From Caldilineaceae bacterium (lineage in GTDB: Bacteria; Chloroflexota; Anaerolineae; Caldilineales; Caldilineaceae), in contig JAJDTL010000051.1 in the NCBI GenBank assembly GCA_022827195.1, forward strand, positions 62,001 to 126,000: a stretch of DNA of 64,000 bases, read 5' to 3'. The notes under the pieces are model-generated. The model worked only from the letters and a program-made list of their open reading frames with translations. It made no database searches and was not told the origin of the DNA. The position numbers and the translations under genes are program-made. The stretch's first letter is position 1. Each line of letters begins with the position of its first letter. Shown piece after piece: positions 24,571 to 33,277 of the stretch.

Positions 24571-26961
24571 CTATTCTTCTTTTGCAGAGGAAGTGGTTGT
24601 CGTCTCCACGCTGTCCGCCGCAGGCGACTCCTGGCAGAGCATTTGTTCAGAATTCTTCGGCGCAACGAACGCGTCGAAGACCAGGCGCGAGTCGGCGGTA
24701 ATGCCGGGAATGTCTCCAACAAAGGTCACCGTGTCGGCCCGAGGCGACAGCACAATAGCGGCTTCCTCAAATTGCCTGAATCCGTTGGAGATGCGTTCCC
24801 AGACGAAGGCCTTATGCAGGACGTAGTTGGACTCCGACCCGTCAACTTCATCGATAGCCTGATGTAAGGGGTAGCTTACTGCCAATTGGTAGTCAAACCC
24901 AAGGTGGCCGCTCCCGTTGCTGGGGTCAACGTCGATCGACACGCCCCATCCGAATCTGGAATCGTCCTTCTGCGTGCCGGCACCGTCATGAACCATGTCG
25001 GCGGGCAGGTCTCTTAGGTGAAAGACCACGGCCAGCGTTTCCCCGGCAAGGGCCGTGCTAATCTGGACAAAGTCAATGTAGGCCGGCAGTTCCTCCTTCG
25101 GCGTGTCGGCTATCGTTTGGTTGGGTCTTATCATAGCTTCGCCGCCGCCGCACGGCGCGGGTATTAGGAACTGCTTCACTGGAGATTGACAGGCTATTTC
25201 GTCGGAAAGGCCGCCGAGAAAGTCATCCGTCCTGAACGCCAGCCGCGATCCGGCGCTGATGCCGGGAACCAACCCGGAAAGCGTTATCGTATCCTCCTCT
25301 GCCGAGACCTCGAGTTCAGCGCTCCAGATAGTTGCAATCGTGCCAGGGCCTACCTTCCAGACGCCTGCGTGGGCCGAGTCTTCGATCGGAGCCGTCTCGT
25401 TGTCTCCTGCTCCCGCAGGCAATACGATATGCGTAGCGGAAAGAAGGTACTCAAAACCTCCTCCATGTCCGGTTCCAAGGTCGTTGTCTACATCGATCGA
25501 CACTTCCCACCGGTACTCCATGCTGTTTGCGTCGACCCCTGTTCGATTGAATGCCAGCGTCTCGGGAACGTCGGCTAAGTGAAAAACGACCGTCAGTGTC
25601 TCCCCGGACAGAGAACTGGTGATCTCAGTGATGTCTACATGCGTGCTCGGCGTCTCACCAGAGGGACCGGAGTCCAGCGCGAAAATAGCCGTCACATCCG
25701 CCGGGGCGTCGGTCACGGCATCGCCAGGAGTTATCGCATCAACTTCGCCGCACTGCGGAGGCAGTTCTGCCCAGGAGAGGGAAGCCGGACACCCCACGGT
25801 GTCGGAGCCTTCCAGCCTGTCGAAGGCCCCAAACGTGAGCCGCGATTCGGCGTTGAGCCCGTATATGATCCCATAGAGGGTAATCGTATCGTCTTCATGA
25901 GACACCTCGAGCGAGGCCATTTCGGGCAACCCCTTCATACCCCCATCTTCCGTTGGGACGAAGACGTAGGCCTCCGCAAAGTTCTCGAGAGAGGCAGAGG
26001 CATTGGCCCCACTCTTCGATGGTCGAATGTAGTTAAAGGCAGATAGCGTGTAGTCGGTCCCCCGGTCGCCCGTCTCCTTGTCGTTGTCCACGTCGATCAG
26101 CACATCCCACGAATACTCCAACAGCCCTTCGTCGATGCCCGGCCGGTTGTACTTGAGTCTTTCGGGAAGGTCGCGGAGGTGAAAGACCACCGTGAGAGCC
26201 CCTCCCCTGTGGTAGGTATCTACCTGTGCAATATCGATGTGTGCAGGCGGGACGTCCGAAACTTCGTCTGTAACAATTTGTCCCGGCAGAGCTGCGCCGG
26301 CACCGGTCAGGCAATCGCCCAGTGTCACCGTCTCACCGTACAGGGGGAAGCACCCAACCCGGTCTACGCCTGCCAGGGCATCGTAAGTCTCAAACGCGAG
26401 GCGCGCCTCCGCTGTAAGCCTCGGAATGCCTCCTCTGATCGTGACCGTATCATCATCGGCGGAGAACTCGATCTTGGCGTCGAGAACAGCGGTCCCACCT
26501 CCGTGGTCCAGCCGCACGGTGATGGCCCGTACTCTCTCCTCGATTGGCGCAGAGATGCCGGCCCCGTCCTCCGACGGCGACGCGGTATAGGAAGCGGAAA
26601 GCAGGTGATCGAATCCTCCTCTGAATCCGGTGTCCGGGTCGCCGTCAAGGTCGACCAGCACCTCCCACTTGTACTCGATTTCGCCTTCGCCAACACCGGG
26701 CCTGTTGAAGTCGAGCGTCTCCGGAAGGTCTCTGAGTTGGAAGGTAACGGTCAGGATCCTCCATTCCGGCATCGAAGTGGTGACATTAACGATATCAATA
26801 TGTGGGGCCGTCACATCCGATACTTCATCTGCCGCGGAATCACCAGGAGAAATCAACGCCGCGGAACTGCATCGGTCGGCCTCCTGCGCGGCGACAGGAA
26901 TCGACCCTGAAGCCAGCAACAGGACCAGGACGAAAATTCGGACAAGGCTCTTGGCTTTCAA
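24571..26961 (-). CDS. Secreted protein with four tandem ~190-residue repeats, function unknown
   Basis: About 796 residues from a TTG start at 26961. That start is chosen because GGAGGAG lies eight bases upstream and it gives a proper signal peptide (KAKSLVRIFVLVLLLASGSI, cut near PVAAQ). The rest is four divergent copies of one domain (approximately residues 43-230, 231-416, 417-617 and 618-780 of the mature numbering). Each begins with A(D/P)xxHIDIxxV, then LTVVFHLRDLPE, FNRxGV, EYxWEVxIDVDND with TGxxGG, SA in a following strand, and ends in a DDTITLxGxIPGLxAxSRLxF strand before a Cys-containing linker. The DxDxD-like loop suggests a calcium-stabilised beta-sandwich. The tail is Ser/Thr/Glu-rich without an anchor. 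I do not recognise the family. Confidence 0.8.
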   Translation of the reverse strand: MKAKSLVRIFVLVLLLASGSIPVAAQEADRCSSAALISPGDSAADEVSDVTAPHIDIVNVTTSMPEWRILTVTFQLRDLPETLDFNRPGVGEGEIEYKWEVLVDLDGDPDTGFRGGFDHLLSASYTASPSEDGAGISAPIEERVRAITVRLDHGGGTAVLDAKIEFSADDDTVTIRGGIPRLTAEARLAFETYDALAGVDRVGCFPLYGETVTLGDCLTGAGAALPGQIVTDEVSDVPPAHIDIAQVDTYHRGGALTVVFHLRDLPERLKYNRPGIDEGLLEYSWDVLIDVDNDKETGDRGTDYTLSAFNYIRPSKSGANASASLENFAEAYVFVPTEDGGMKGLPEMASLEVSHEDDTITLYGIIYGLNAESRLTFGAFDRLEGSDTVGCPASLSWAELPPQCGEVDAITPGDAVTDAPADVTAIFALDSGPSGETPSTHVDITEITSSLSGETLTVVFHLADVPETLAFNRTGVDANSMEYRWEVSIDVDNDLGTGHGGGFEYLLSATHIVLPAGAGDNETAPIEDSAHAGVWKVGPGTIATIWSAELEVSAEEDTITLSGLVPGISAGSRLAFRTDDFLGGLSDEIACQSPVKQFLIPAPCGGGEAMIRPNQTIADTPKEELPAYIDFVQISTALAGETLAVVFHLRDLPADMVHDGAGTQKDDSRFGWGVSIDVDPSNGSGHLGFDYQLAVSYPLHQAIDEVDGSESNYVLHKAFVWERISNGFRQFEEAAIVLSPRADTVTFVGDIPGITADSRLVFDAFVAPKNSEQMLCQESPAADSVETTTTSSAKEE

Positions 26962-27027
26962 TGTCTGTTCTCCTCCTATCAAAGGCAGCACTGCAAAGTG
27001 TGCCTGCGGGCCAAAGCGCATTTGGCA

Positions 27028-27085
27028 CGGTCGGGACAGCGGCCCTCACTTGTGCGGGAGGACTCTCCCCCCGCAACGCCCCCCT
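27028..27085. repeat. GC-rich dispersed repeat, copy A
   Basis: CGGTCGGG...GCGGCCCTCACTTGTGCGGG...CGCAACGCCCCCCTG closely matches the sequence at 55272-55330. The part GCGGGAGGA...TCCCCCCGC can fold into a hairpin with one mismatch. It lies between the repeat-protein gene and ruvX. Confidence 0.7.
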
Positions 27086-27136
27086 GAAAAAACGCGCCCG
27101 CACTAATACGCGTTGCCGTCTCTCAAGATGAAACCT

Positions 27137-27601
27137 TCACCCGTTCCCGCCCTGCTCGTCCAGGTAACTCCGCAGAATCAGCGCCGCGGCCACAGCGTCC
27201 TGCCCTGCGGCGTGCGACCCGGCCTCCGCTATCCATTCGTCCGCCGCAAAACTGCTCAGACGCTCGTCCCAAAACTGCAGCGGCGCCTCTTCCCCGCGGA
27301 TTGCACGCAGGGCGCGCCCAAAACGAGCCGCCCAGTTCCGCACCTTGCGCGCCTGCGGCCCCTCACGGCCGTCCATGTTGAGTGGGAGACCGCACACCAG
27401 GAGCTCGGCCTCCTCCTCGGCGTAAATCCCGGCAAGCGCGTCAAAATCCTGCCGCCGGCTGCGCCGGCGCAGCGTGCAAAGCGGCCGCACCGTCAGCCGC
27501 AGCGGATCACAGACCGCGACGCCGATGCGCGCATCGCCGACGTCAAGCGCCATGATTTTTCCAGCGGTAGCGGCCTGTTCGGACGGGGAAGGCAGGTTCA
27601 T
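27137..27601 (-). CDS. ruvX: Putative Holliday junction resolvase RuvX (YqgF family)
   Basis: About 154 residues of RNase-H-like fold. Motifs: MALDVGDARIGVAVCDPL (catalytic Asp in LDVGD), LLVCGLPLNMDGREGPQA, WDERLSSFAA (Asp/Glu) and GQDAVAAALILRSYLD (last Asp). YqgF proteins process pre-16S rRNA or branched DNA. The ATG at 27601 is chosen, giving a 16-residue N-terminal extension; a start at 27553 would give the more usual 138 residues and cannot be excluded. It begins 13 bases after the stop of a baseplate-J-like gene and is probably its operon partner, with alaS upstream. Confidence 0.88.
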   Translation of the reverse strand: MNLPSPSEQAATAGKIMALDVGDARIGVAVCDPLRLTVRPLCTLRRRSRRQDFDALAGIYAEEEAELLVCGLPLNMDGREGPQARKVRNWAARFGRALRAIRGEEAPLQFWDERLSSFAADEWIAEAGSHAAGQDAVAAALILRSYLDEQGGNG

Positions 27602-27614
27602 CAGTTGCGGGGCA

Positions 27615-29213
27615 TTACTGGCTACTGCGGGCCGCCTCGCGCAATTCGACCCGCACCTGTATGCGGCTGGCAAACTGGGGAAGTGTGCCGAACCAACCGG
27701 GGTCCTGGTAGATCATCGGCTCTCGGGCCAGAAGCCACTCCTCCTGAAGCCGCAGGGCCGCCTCCTCGACGCCCAGGCCGGTCACCGCCCGGCTCACCTC
27801 GACGCCATCGATCGGAATTACATAGTTGCCGCTCGCCTTGACCGTGTAACGAAGCGTCCGCCCGCTGACCACACTGTGCGGTTCGATCGAAAAGCCGATT
27901 GACTCAGCCACAAGCTGGCCGCGTTCCGGCACCGCCTGCCGCAGCGCCGCCATCGCCGCCTCCTCGGAAGCGCTGCGGCTGATCGCGACCCCCTGCAGCA
28001 GCACGCGCAGCGTGAGGTTGAGTACGTCCGATTCTTCGTCGTTGAAACTGTCAAATGCCTGCGCAACAATGAAGGGCCGGATCAGGCCTTCCGGCAACCA
28101 TTCGTCCTCGTGCAGCAGGGGGGAAAGCTCCGCATGGCCGCGCGCCGTTATGGCACCGTAAACCTCGTCGACCAACCGGTCTTTGTCCGCCTGAGTGACC
28201 AGCCGCACCTGGCTCGACTCGCCGCCACCGGTCGCCTCCGGGTTGGTCACCCGCACACGCGTGCGCAGCGCGCCTGATACGGTCGTGATGCTGCCGCTGT
28301 CCACATTGCCGTACAGACCCGGCTCGGTCGCTTCGATCTCTACCTCAGCCTGCGTCCCGATCGGGCCAGAGATCTCCAGATCCTCCTGAATGCGAAAATC
28401 GACGCGTTCCCCGCGGCTGGTCGAAACGACCGTCCCGGCCGGAATCCGCACCGTCCGGTTCGTCTGATTCGTGAAGACGACCTTGCCCTGCGCTGTCTCG
28501 ACGTCCGACCAGCCGCTGCCGGTCGTGAAGACGCGGCCGGTGTCCTCCACAGTCGTCTCCATCAGGCGCGCCGGCAGCAACCCGCGCCCAAAGTCCGCCT
28601 CCTCTAACTGCGGGTCCGCGGTCAACAGCACCGTCGCCTCCAGCGCCCGCTGCCCCGGCACCAGCGTTACTGTCGCCGCCGGCAGCACATAGTAGGCGAA
28701 GCCGCCCAGAAACGCGACCATGAATAAGCCCAGGAGCAGGTAGCCGAATACCTGCAGCCAGGCCGGCGTTGCCCGGCGATAGCGGCGGCCGGCCGCAATC
28801 CGGCGCTGCCGGCTGCGATAGAGCCCTGGCTTGCTCCCAACCTGCGCGGGCGAGGAACCGTCCTCTTTGCGCCAAGGGGGCGGCTCCGGCAGCCCCAGCG
28901 CCGGATTCGCCGGCGAAATCGAGGGCGCCCGATCCATCCGCCAGCGCCTCCCGCGCAACGCCGAATCTCTTTTGTAAACGGGGATGCCCAGCAGCTTGGC
29001 GTTACGGCGGATCGACCGGTTCCCGGTGACGAGCGCCAGCTCCTGCTCCAAGGACTGGGCCTGACGCTGGAGCAGAGATAGACGCGGCAGGCTCTCAAGC
29101 TGGGTGGCCTGCTGCGGCAGAACAACCGCCACCTGGCCGCTGCCCATGCGCGCCAGCTCCTGCCGCAGCGCTTCGATTCTGATGTCGCCCTCAACGTAAA
29201 TGAGTTCGGGCAC
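27615..29213 (-). CDS. Baseplate J/gp47-like domain membrane protein
   Basis: A 532-residue protein. Residues 1-60 are a soluble helical part (RIEALRQELARMGSGQVAVV), then a Pro/Arg-rich region, a membrane segment near 155-180 (GYLLLGLFMVAFLGGFAYYV), and a large outside part with the baseplate-J-like pattern: VVFTNQTNRTVRIPAGTVVS, VEIEATEPGLYGNVDSGSIT, then a C-terminal region with SGNYVIPIDGVEVSRAVTGL. Baseplate-J-like proteins outside phages are often membrane proteins of unknown role in Chloroflexota and related groups. It sits between alaS and ruvX on the same strand, which argues against phage origin. No tail or capsid genes are near. Confidence 0.8.
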   Translation of the reverse strand: MPELIYVEGDIRIEALRQELARMGSGQVAVVLPQQATQLESLPRLSLLQRQAQSLEQELALVTGNRSIRRNAKLLGIPVYKRDSALRGRRWRMDRAPSISPANPALGLPEPPPWRKEDGSSPAQVGSKPGLYRSRQRRIAAGRRYRRATPAWLQVFGYLLLGLFMVAFLGGFAYYVLPAATVTLVPGQRALEATVLLTADPQLEEADFGRGLLPARLMETTVEDTGRVFTTGSGWSDVETAQGKVVFTNQTNRTVRIPAGTVVSTSRGERVDFRIQEDLEISGPIGTQAEVEIEATEPGLYGNVDSGSITTVSGALRTRVRVTNPEATGGGESSQVRLVTQADKDRLVDEVYGAITARGHAELSPLLHEDEWLPEGLIRPFIVAQAFDSFNDEESDVLNLTLRVLLQGVAISRSASEEAAMAALRQAVPERGQLVAESIGFSIEPHSVVSGRTLRYTVKASGNYVIPIDGVEVSRAVTGLGVEEAALRLQEEWLLAREPMIYQDPGWFGTLPQFASRIQVRVELREAARSSQ

Positions 29214-29290
29214 CCGACTGCCTCACCCGGCGCATCGGTCCGGCTGCAAACCGCTGGCCGCGTTCGCCTGCCCCGGACCAGTACCGACTG

Positions 29291-31990
29291 CTAACCCAGC
29301 TTCTCTTCGACCCATCCGGCCACCTGGCCCAGCGCCTCCGGCAACTTGTCGGCATGGCGGCCGCCGGCCTGCGCCATGTTAGGCCGGCCCCCGCCGCCGC
29401 CGCCGACGATCCTGGCCGCGTCGCGCACCAGGTTGCCGGCATGGATGCCCTTTTCGATCGCGTCATCGGTCGCCGCCGCTACCAGCATCGGCTTCTCGTT
29501 GATGACCGAACCGAGCACGACCACGCTGCTGCCCAGCCGGTCGCGGAACCAGTCGGTCATCTGCCGCAGCGTATCTACGTCGCTTGCCTCGACCTGCTCG
29601 GCCAGGATCGAGAGGCCGTCCAGCCGCACAGCATGGCCGAGCAGACTCTCACTTTGCTGACGGGCCGCTTCGCCCCGCATCCGCTCCAACTGCCGCTCCA
29701 ATTGCCGGTTCTGATCCTGCAGTCGCTGGACCGCATCCGCCGCCTGCTCTGGCTGAACGCGCAGGCTTGACGCGACCTGGCCCAATGCCGCCAGTCGCTC
29801 CGCCAGCAGCGCCTGCGCCTTCCGTCCCGTCACCGCCTCGATGCGGCGCACACCCGCCGCGCTGCTGCCTTCGCCCGTAATCACGAACGGCCCGATCTCA
29901 CCGGTGGTTCCCACGTGGGTGCCGCCGCACAGCTCCTGCGAGACCGTTTCCTCGCTGTCTCCTATCGAGATCACCCGTACCGTGTCGCCGTACTTCTCCT
30001 CGAAAAAGGCCAGTGCACCCTCGGAAACCGCACGGCCGAAGTCTGTCCACCTGTCCTGGACCGCGTAGTTCGCAAGCACCGCGCCGTTGGCCGCCTGCTC
30101 GATCGCGCCCAGCTCTTCGGCACTGACCGGCTGCGGATGCGAAAAGTCAAAGCGCAGCCGTCCTGGAGCCACTAGCGAGCCCCTCTGGCGCACGTGCTCA
30201 CCCAACTGGGCGCGCAGCTCCGCATGAAGCAGGTGCGTCCCCGTGTGATTGCGCATGATGTCCCAGCGCCGCTCGGTGTCGATCAGCGCATAGGCCGGAT
30301 CGCCTACCTGCACCGTTCCGCTGGCGACCTTGCCGGTATGGACGATCAGCCCTGGAATCGGCCGCCGCGCCGTCCGCACGTCGACCGACCACGCCGCCCT
30401 TTCCATCCCGTCCGGGTAAAACTCAATCTCGCCGGTGTCGCTCACTTGGCCGCCGCTCTCCACGTAGAACGGTGTCTCCGGCAGGACGACTTCCACCTCT
30501 TCGCCCGCATTCACCTGCTCAACTGCCTCGCCATCCTTAACCAAGCCGATGACAGTCGTGTCCGCGTCCTCCTCGTCCTCGTAAATCAGCTGCCTCACGC
30601 CCTGCGCGTCGACAAGCCCGCGATCCCGCAACGCCCCGAGTAGGTCCACGTAGACCGAAACATCCGCCGCCATTCCCTGCTGCTCGCTACCCGACTGCTG
30701 GCGCTGCTGTTCCAGCGCCGTCTCGTAACCGGCCTCGTCAACACTGAACCCGTTCTCCTGCGCCACGTCGCGCGTAATGTCCAGCGGAAAGCCGTATGTA
30801 TCCCACAGTCGGAAGGCGTCCTCCCCGGAAATCTCCCGCGCTCCACCCGCGCGCAGACGCGCCATCAGTCCGTCGAGGAGCGAAAGGCCGGTGCTCAGCG
30901 CCCGCTGGAACCGCTCCTCCTCCGCCGTGACCGTCTGCAAAATGAAATCCTCATTGGCCCGCAGTACGCTGTAATGCCCGCCGTATTCGGCAATCACGAT
31001 CCGGCAAATCTCCGCCAAAAACGGCTCCACGAAGCCGATCAATTTGCCGAAACGGGCCGCCCGCCGTAGGATCATCCGCACGACGTAGTCGCGGCCCTCG
31101 TTGCCCGGCATCACCCCGTCGCTGATCAGAAAAGTGATCGCCCGGCCGTGGTCCGCGATCACTCGGTAGCCGGTCAGATGCTCCTGCCGTTGCGCGTCGC
31201 TATGATCCAGCAACGCTTGGATGCGGTCCAGGATCGGCGTGAACGCGTCGGTGTCGTAGTTGTTGTCTTTGCCCTGCAAAATCGAGGCGATCCGCTCCAA
31301 CCCCATACCCGTGTCTACGCTCGGCCGCGGCAGAGGGATCAGCTCCCCCTCCGGCTCCCGCTGCTCGTACTGCATGAAGACCAGGTTCCAGATCTCCAGG
31401 TATTCGTCGTCGACGTTGACGCCCTCCGCCGTCTGCTCTTCGATATCGCCCCAATAATAGTGGATCTCCGAGCAGGGCCCGCAGGGACCGACGTCGCCCA
31501 TCGCCCACCAGTTGTCCTTCTTGCCGAAGCGCAGAATCCGATCCGCCGGCGCGCCCACCTTGCGCCACAGCGCCTCGGCCTCGTCGTCATCGGTGTAGAC
31601 CGAGAACCACAGCCGGTCTAGCGTCAGGCCCAGATCGTTGACAAGCAGGTCCCACGCGAACCGGATCGCGTCCTCCTTGAAATAGTCGCCGAACGAAAAG
31701 TTGCCCAGCATCTCAAAGAAGGTGTGATGGCGCGGGCTGGGGCCGACATTTTCCAGGTCGTTGTGCTTTCCGCTGACGCGCAGACACTTCTGCGACGTCG
31801 TCGCCCGGTTGTAATCGCGCTTCTCCAGCCCCAGAAACGTATCTTTAAACTGCACCATACCTGCGTTTACGAACAGAAGCGTCGGATCGTCTGCCGGCAC
31901 AAGGCTGCCGCTGTCCACGATCTGATGACTCCGCGCCTGGAAATAGTCCAGAAAATAGTTGCGGATCTCGAACGTCGTTAGCCTTTTCAT
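29291..31990 (-). CDS. alaS: Alanine--tRNA ligase
   Basis: An 899-residue class II aminoacyl-tRNA synthetase, full length. Motifs: IRNYFLDYFQARSHQIVDSG (N-terminus), FVNAGMVQFKDTFLG (motif 1 area), RHHTFFEMLGNFSFGDYFKE (motif 2), GMGLERIASILQG (motif 3). The editing domain zinc site shows GTHLLHAELR (HxxxH) and CGGTHVG (CxxxH). The C-terminal C-Ala ends in GGGGGGRPNMAQAGG. The ATG at 31990 is where homology starts. Ala-tRNA charging plus removal of mischarged Ser/Gly is the role. A TATAAT box about 90 bases upstream is the likely promoter -10. It leads the alaS / baseplate-J-like / ruvX series. Confidence 0.97.
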   Translation of the reverse strand: MKRLTTFEIRNYFLDYFQARSHQIVDSGSLVPADDPTLLFVNAGMVQFKDTFLGLEKRDYNRATTSQKCLRVSGKHNDLENVGPSPRHHTFFEMLGNFSFGDYFKEDAIRFAWDLLVNDLGLTLDRLWFSVYTDDDEAEALWRKVGAPADRILRFGKKDNWWAMGDVGPCGPCSEIHYYWGDIEEQTAEGVNVDDEYLEIWNLVFMQYEQREPEGELIPLPRPSVDTGMGLERIASILQGKDNNYDTDAFTPILDRIQALLDHSDAQRQEHLTGYRVIADHGRAITFLISDGVMPGNEGRDYVVRMILRRAARFGKLIGFVEPFLAEICRIVIAEYGGHYSVLRANEDFILQTVTAEEERFQRALSTGLSLLDGLMARLRAGGAREISGEDAFRLWDTYGFPLDITRDVAQENGFSVDEAGYETALEQQRQQSGSEQQGMAADVSVYVDLLGALRDRGLVDAQGVRQLIYEDEEDADTTVIGLVKDGEAVEQVNAGEEVEVVLPETPFYVESGGQVSDTGEIEFYPDGMERAAWSVDVRTARRPIPGLIVHTGKVASGTVQVGDPAYALIDTERRWDIMRNHTGTHLLHAELRAQLGEHVRQRGSLVAPGRLRFDFSHPQPVSAEELGAIEQAANGAVLANYAVQDRWTDFGRAVSEGALAFFEEKYGDTVRVISIGDSEETVSQELCGGTHVGTTGEIGPFVITGEGSSAAGVRRIEAVTGRKAQALLAERLAALGQVASSLRVQPEQAADAVQRLQDQNRQLERQLERMRGEAARQQSESLLGHAVRLDGLSILAEQVEASDVDTLRQMTDWFRDRLGSSVVVLGSVINEKPMLVAAATDDAIEKGIHAGNLVRDAARIVGGGGGGRPNMAQAGGRHADKLPEALGQVAGWVEEKLG

Positions 31991-32079
31991 CGTGCGCCTC
32001 GCTCCATTTCTGGCCGCCGTCCCTCTTAACAGGGGACCAACCCGCCCCCAATCAATGCCTTTCAAACAAACTGGAGACG

Positions 32080-32085
32080 ATTATA
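32080..32085 (-). promoter_or_regulatory. Candidate -10 box of alaS
   Basis: On the minus strand TATAAT at 32080-32085, about 90 bases before the alaS ATG. No good -35 lies at 16-18 bases, so this is a partial match. Confidence 0.4.
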
Positions 32086-32148
32086 GCCAATCTGTGCCAC
32101 TTTCGGGAAAACCGCGCCCCTACCGGGTCGCAATGTATTTCCCTTTTT

Positions 32149-32177
32149 TTGCCGCAGACGCCCTCTTTGCTGATAAT
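32149..32177 (+). promoter_or_regulatory. Promoter of the ABC-2 exporter operon
   Basis: TTGCCG (32149-32154), a 17-base spacer and GATAAT (32172-32177), about 100 bases upstream of the ATPase ATG at 32276. Confidence 0.6.
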
Positions 32178-32240
32178 GGGGTTCCGCTTGGCCGCAATGG
32201 AATAGATGTCTCAATGAACAGCCGGAAATCGAAGCGACAC

Positions 32241-32270
32241 ACTCAAAACTAGAAACCCAAAACTAGAAAC
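32241..32270. repeat. Short dispersed repeat (ACTAGAAAC type), copy 2
   Basis: ACTCAAAACT AGAAACCCAA AACTAGAAAC holds two ACTAGAAAC-like units right before the ABC ATPase start, where it replaces a normal ribosome site. Related to 19529-19550 and 34961-34995. Confidence 0.4.
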
Positions 32271-32275
32271 TTTTC

Positions 32276-33277
32276 ATGCCCGCCATATCCGTCCGCAACC
32301 TGCGCAAGACCTTCCAGACCAAACGCAAGGCCGCCGGCCTGCGCGGCGCCTTCGCCGCCCTCTTCCGGCCTGCCTTCCGTACGCTCGACGCCGTGAGCGG
32401 CATATCCTTCGACATGGAGGAAGGAGAACTGCTCGGTTTCATCGGACCCAACGGCGCCGGCAAGTCGACCACCATCAAAATACTCACCGGCATCCTGCAC
32501 CCGACCGACGGCGAGGCCAGCGTCCTCGGTCATGTGCCCTGGCGCCAGCGGCAGGAGCTCGCCTTCCATATCGGCTCCGTCTTCGGCCAGCGACCCCAAC
32601 TCTGGTATCACCTGCCCGCAATCGACACCTTCTACCTCTTTGGCAAGATATACGAATTGGAGGAGGCCGGCCTGCGGCGCCGCATCAGCCTCCTCGCCGA
32701 AGCCTTCGAAATCGAAGAGCTGCTCGAGACGCCCGTGCGCAAGCTCTCGCTGGGCCAGCGCATGCGCTGCGAGTTGGCGGCCTCTCTCCTGCACAAGCCG
32801 CGCATCCTCCTGCTCGACGAGCCCTCCATCGGCCTCGACGTGGTCGCAAAACAGCGCCTGCGTGCCACCATCCAGCGCATGAACGAACTCGAAGGCGTCG
32901 GCGTCCTTCTCACCAGCCACGACGCCGGCGACATCGAGGCCCTGTGCAAACGCGTCATCATCGTAAACAACGGCGAAATCGTCTACCGCGACAAGGTCTC
33001 GACCCTCAGACGCCGCTACCTGACCGTCAAGCATGTCGACGTGCGTTACAACGACCAACTGCCGCCCGATTTCAGCCTGCCCGGCGTCGACATGCTCAAA
33101 GTCGGACGCTTCGGCGCCAAGATGCGCTTTGACGCCCGCGTAACGCCGGTTGAGCCTGTCATCAGCGCTCTCGCGGCCGCCGGCAGCCTCGCCGACGTCA
33201 CCGTCTCCGAGCCTTCTCTCGAGGATGTCATCGGCGCCATCTACGCCCGCGCGGAGGCCGAAGATGGCAGCGAATGA
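32276..33277 (+). CDS. ABC-2 type exporter, ATP-binding protein
   Basis: A 333-residue ATPase of the NatA/ABC-2 class. Walker A is GPNGAGKST (57-65), the signature is KLSLGQRMRCELAASLL, Walker B is ILLLDEPSIGLD and the H-loop is LLTSHDAGDIEAL. The insert ahead of Walker A (KRKAAGLRGAFAALFRPAFR) and 'IGSVFGQRPQLWYHLPAIDT' are typical of ATPases paired with two ABC-2 permeases of the DUF990/ABC2_membrane_6 kind. The gene overlaps the next permease by 14 bases. There is no clear ribosome site before the ATG; the A-rich repeat is there instead. Substrate unknown; viologen, bacteriocin or lipid export is reported for relatives. Confidence 0.93.
   Translation: MPAISVRNLRKTFQTKRKAAGLRGAFAALFRPAFRTLDAVSGISFDMEEGELLGFIGPNGAGKSTTIKILTGILHPTDGEASVLGHVPWRQRQELAFHIGSVFGQRPQLWYHLPAIDTFYLFGKIYELEEAGLRRRISLLAEAFEIEELLETPVRKLSLGQRMRCELAASLLHKPRILLLDEPSIGLDVVAKQRLRATIQRMNELEGVGVLLTSHDAGDIEALCKRVIIVNNGEIVYRDKVSTLRRRYLTVKHVDVRYNDQLPPDFSLPGVDMLKVGRFGAKMRFDARVTPVEPVISALAAAGSLADVTVSEPSLEDVIGAIYARAEAEDGSE

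Noticed and set aside
27615-29213. Prophage or tailocin remnant
   Set aside because: Only a baseplate-J-like fold is present, with a membrane segment, between alaS and ruvX. No tail, capsid, integrase or lysis genes are nearby.
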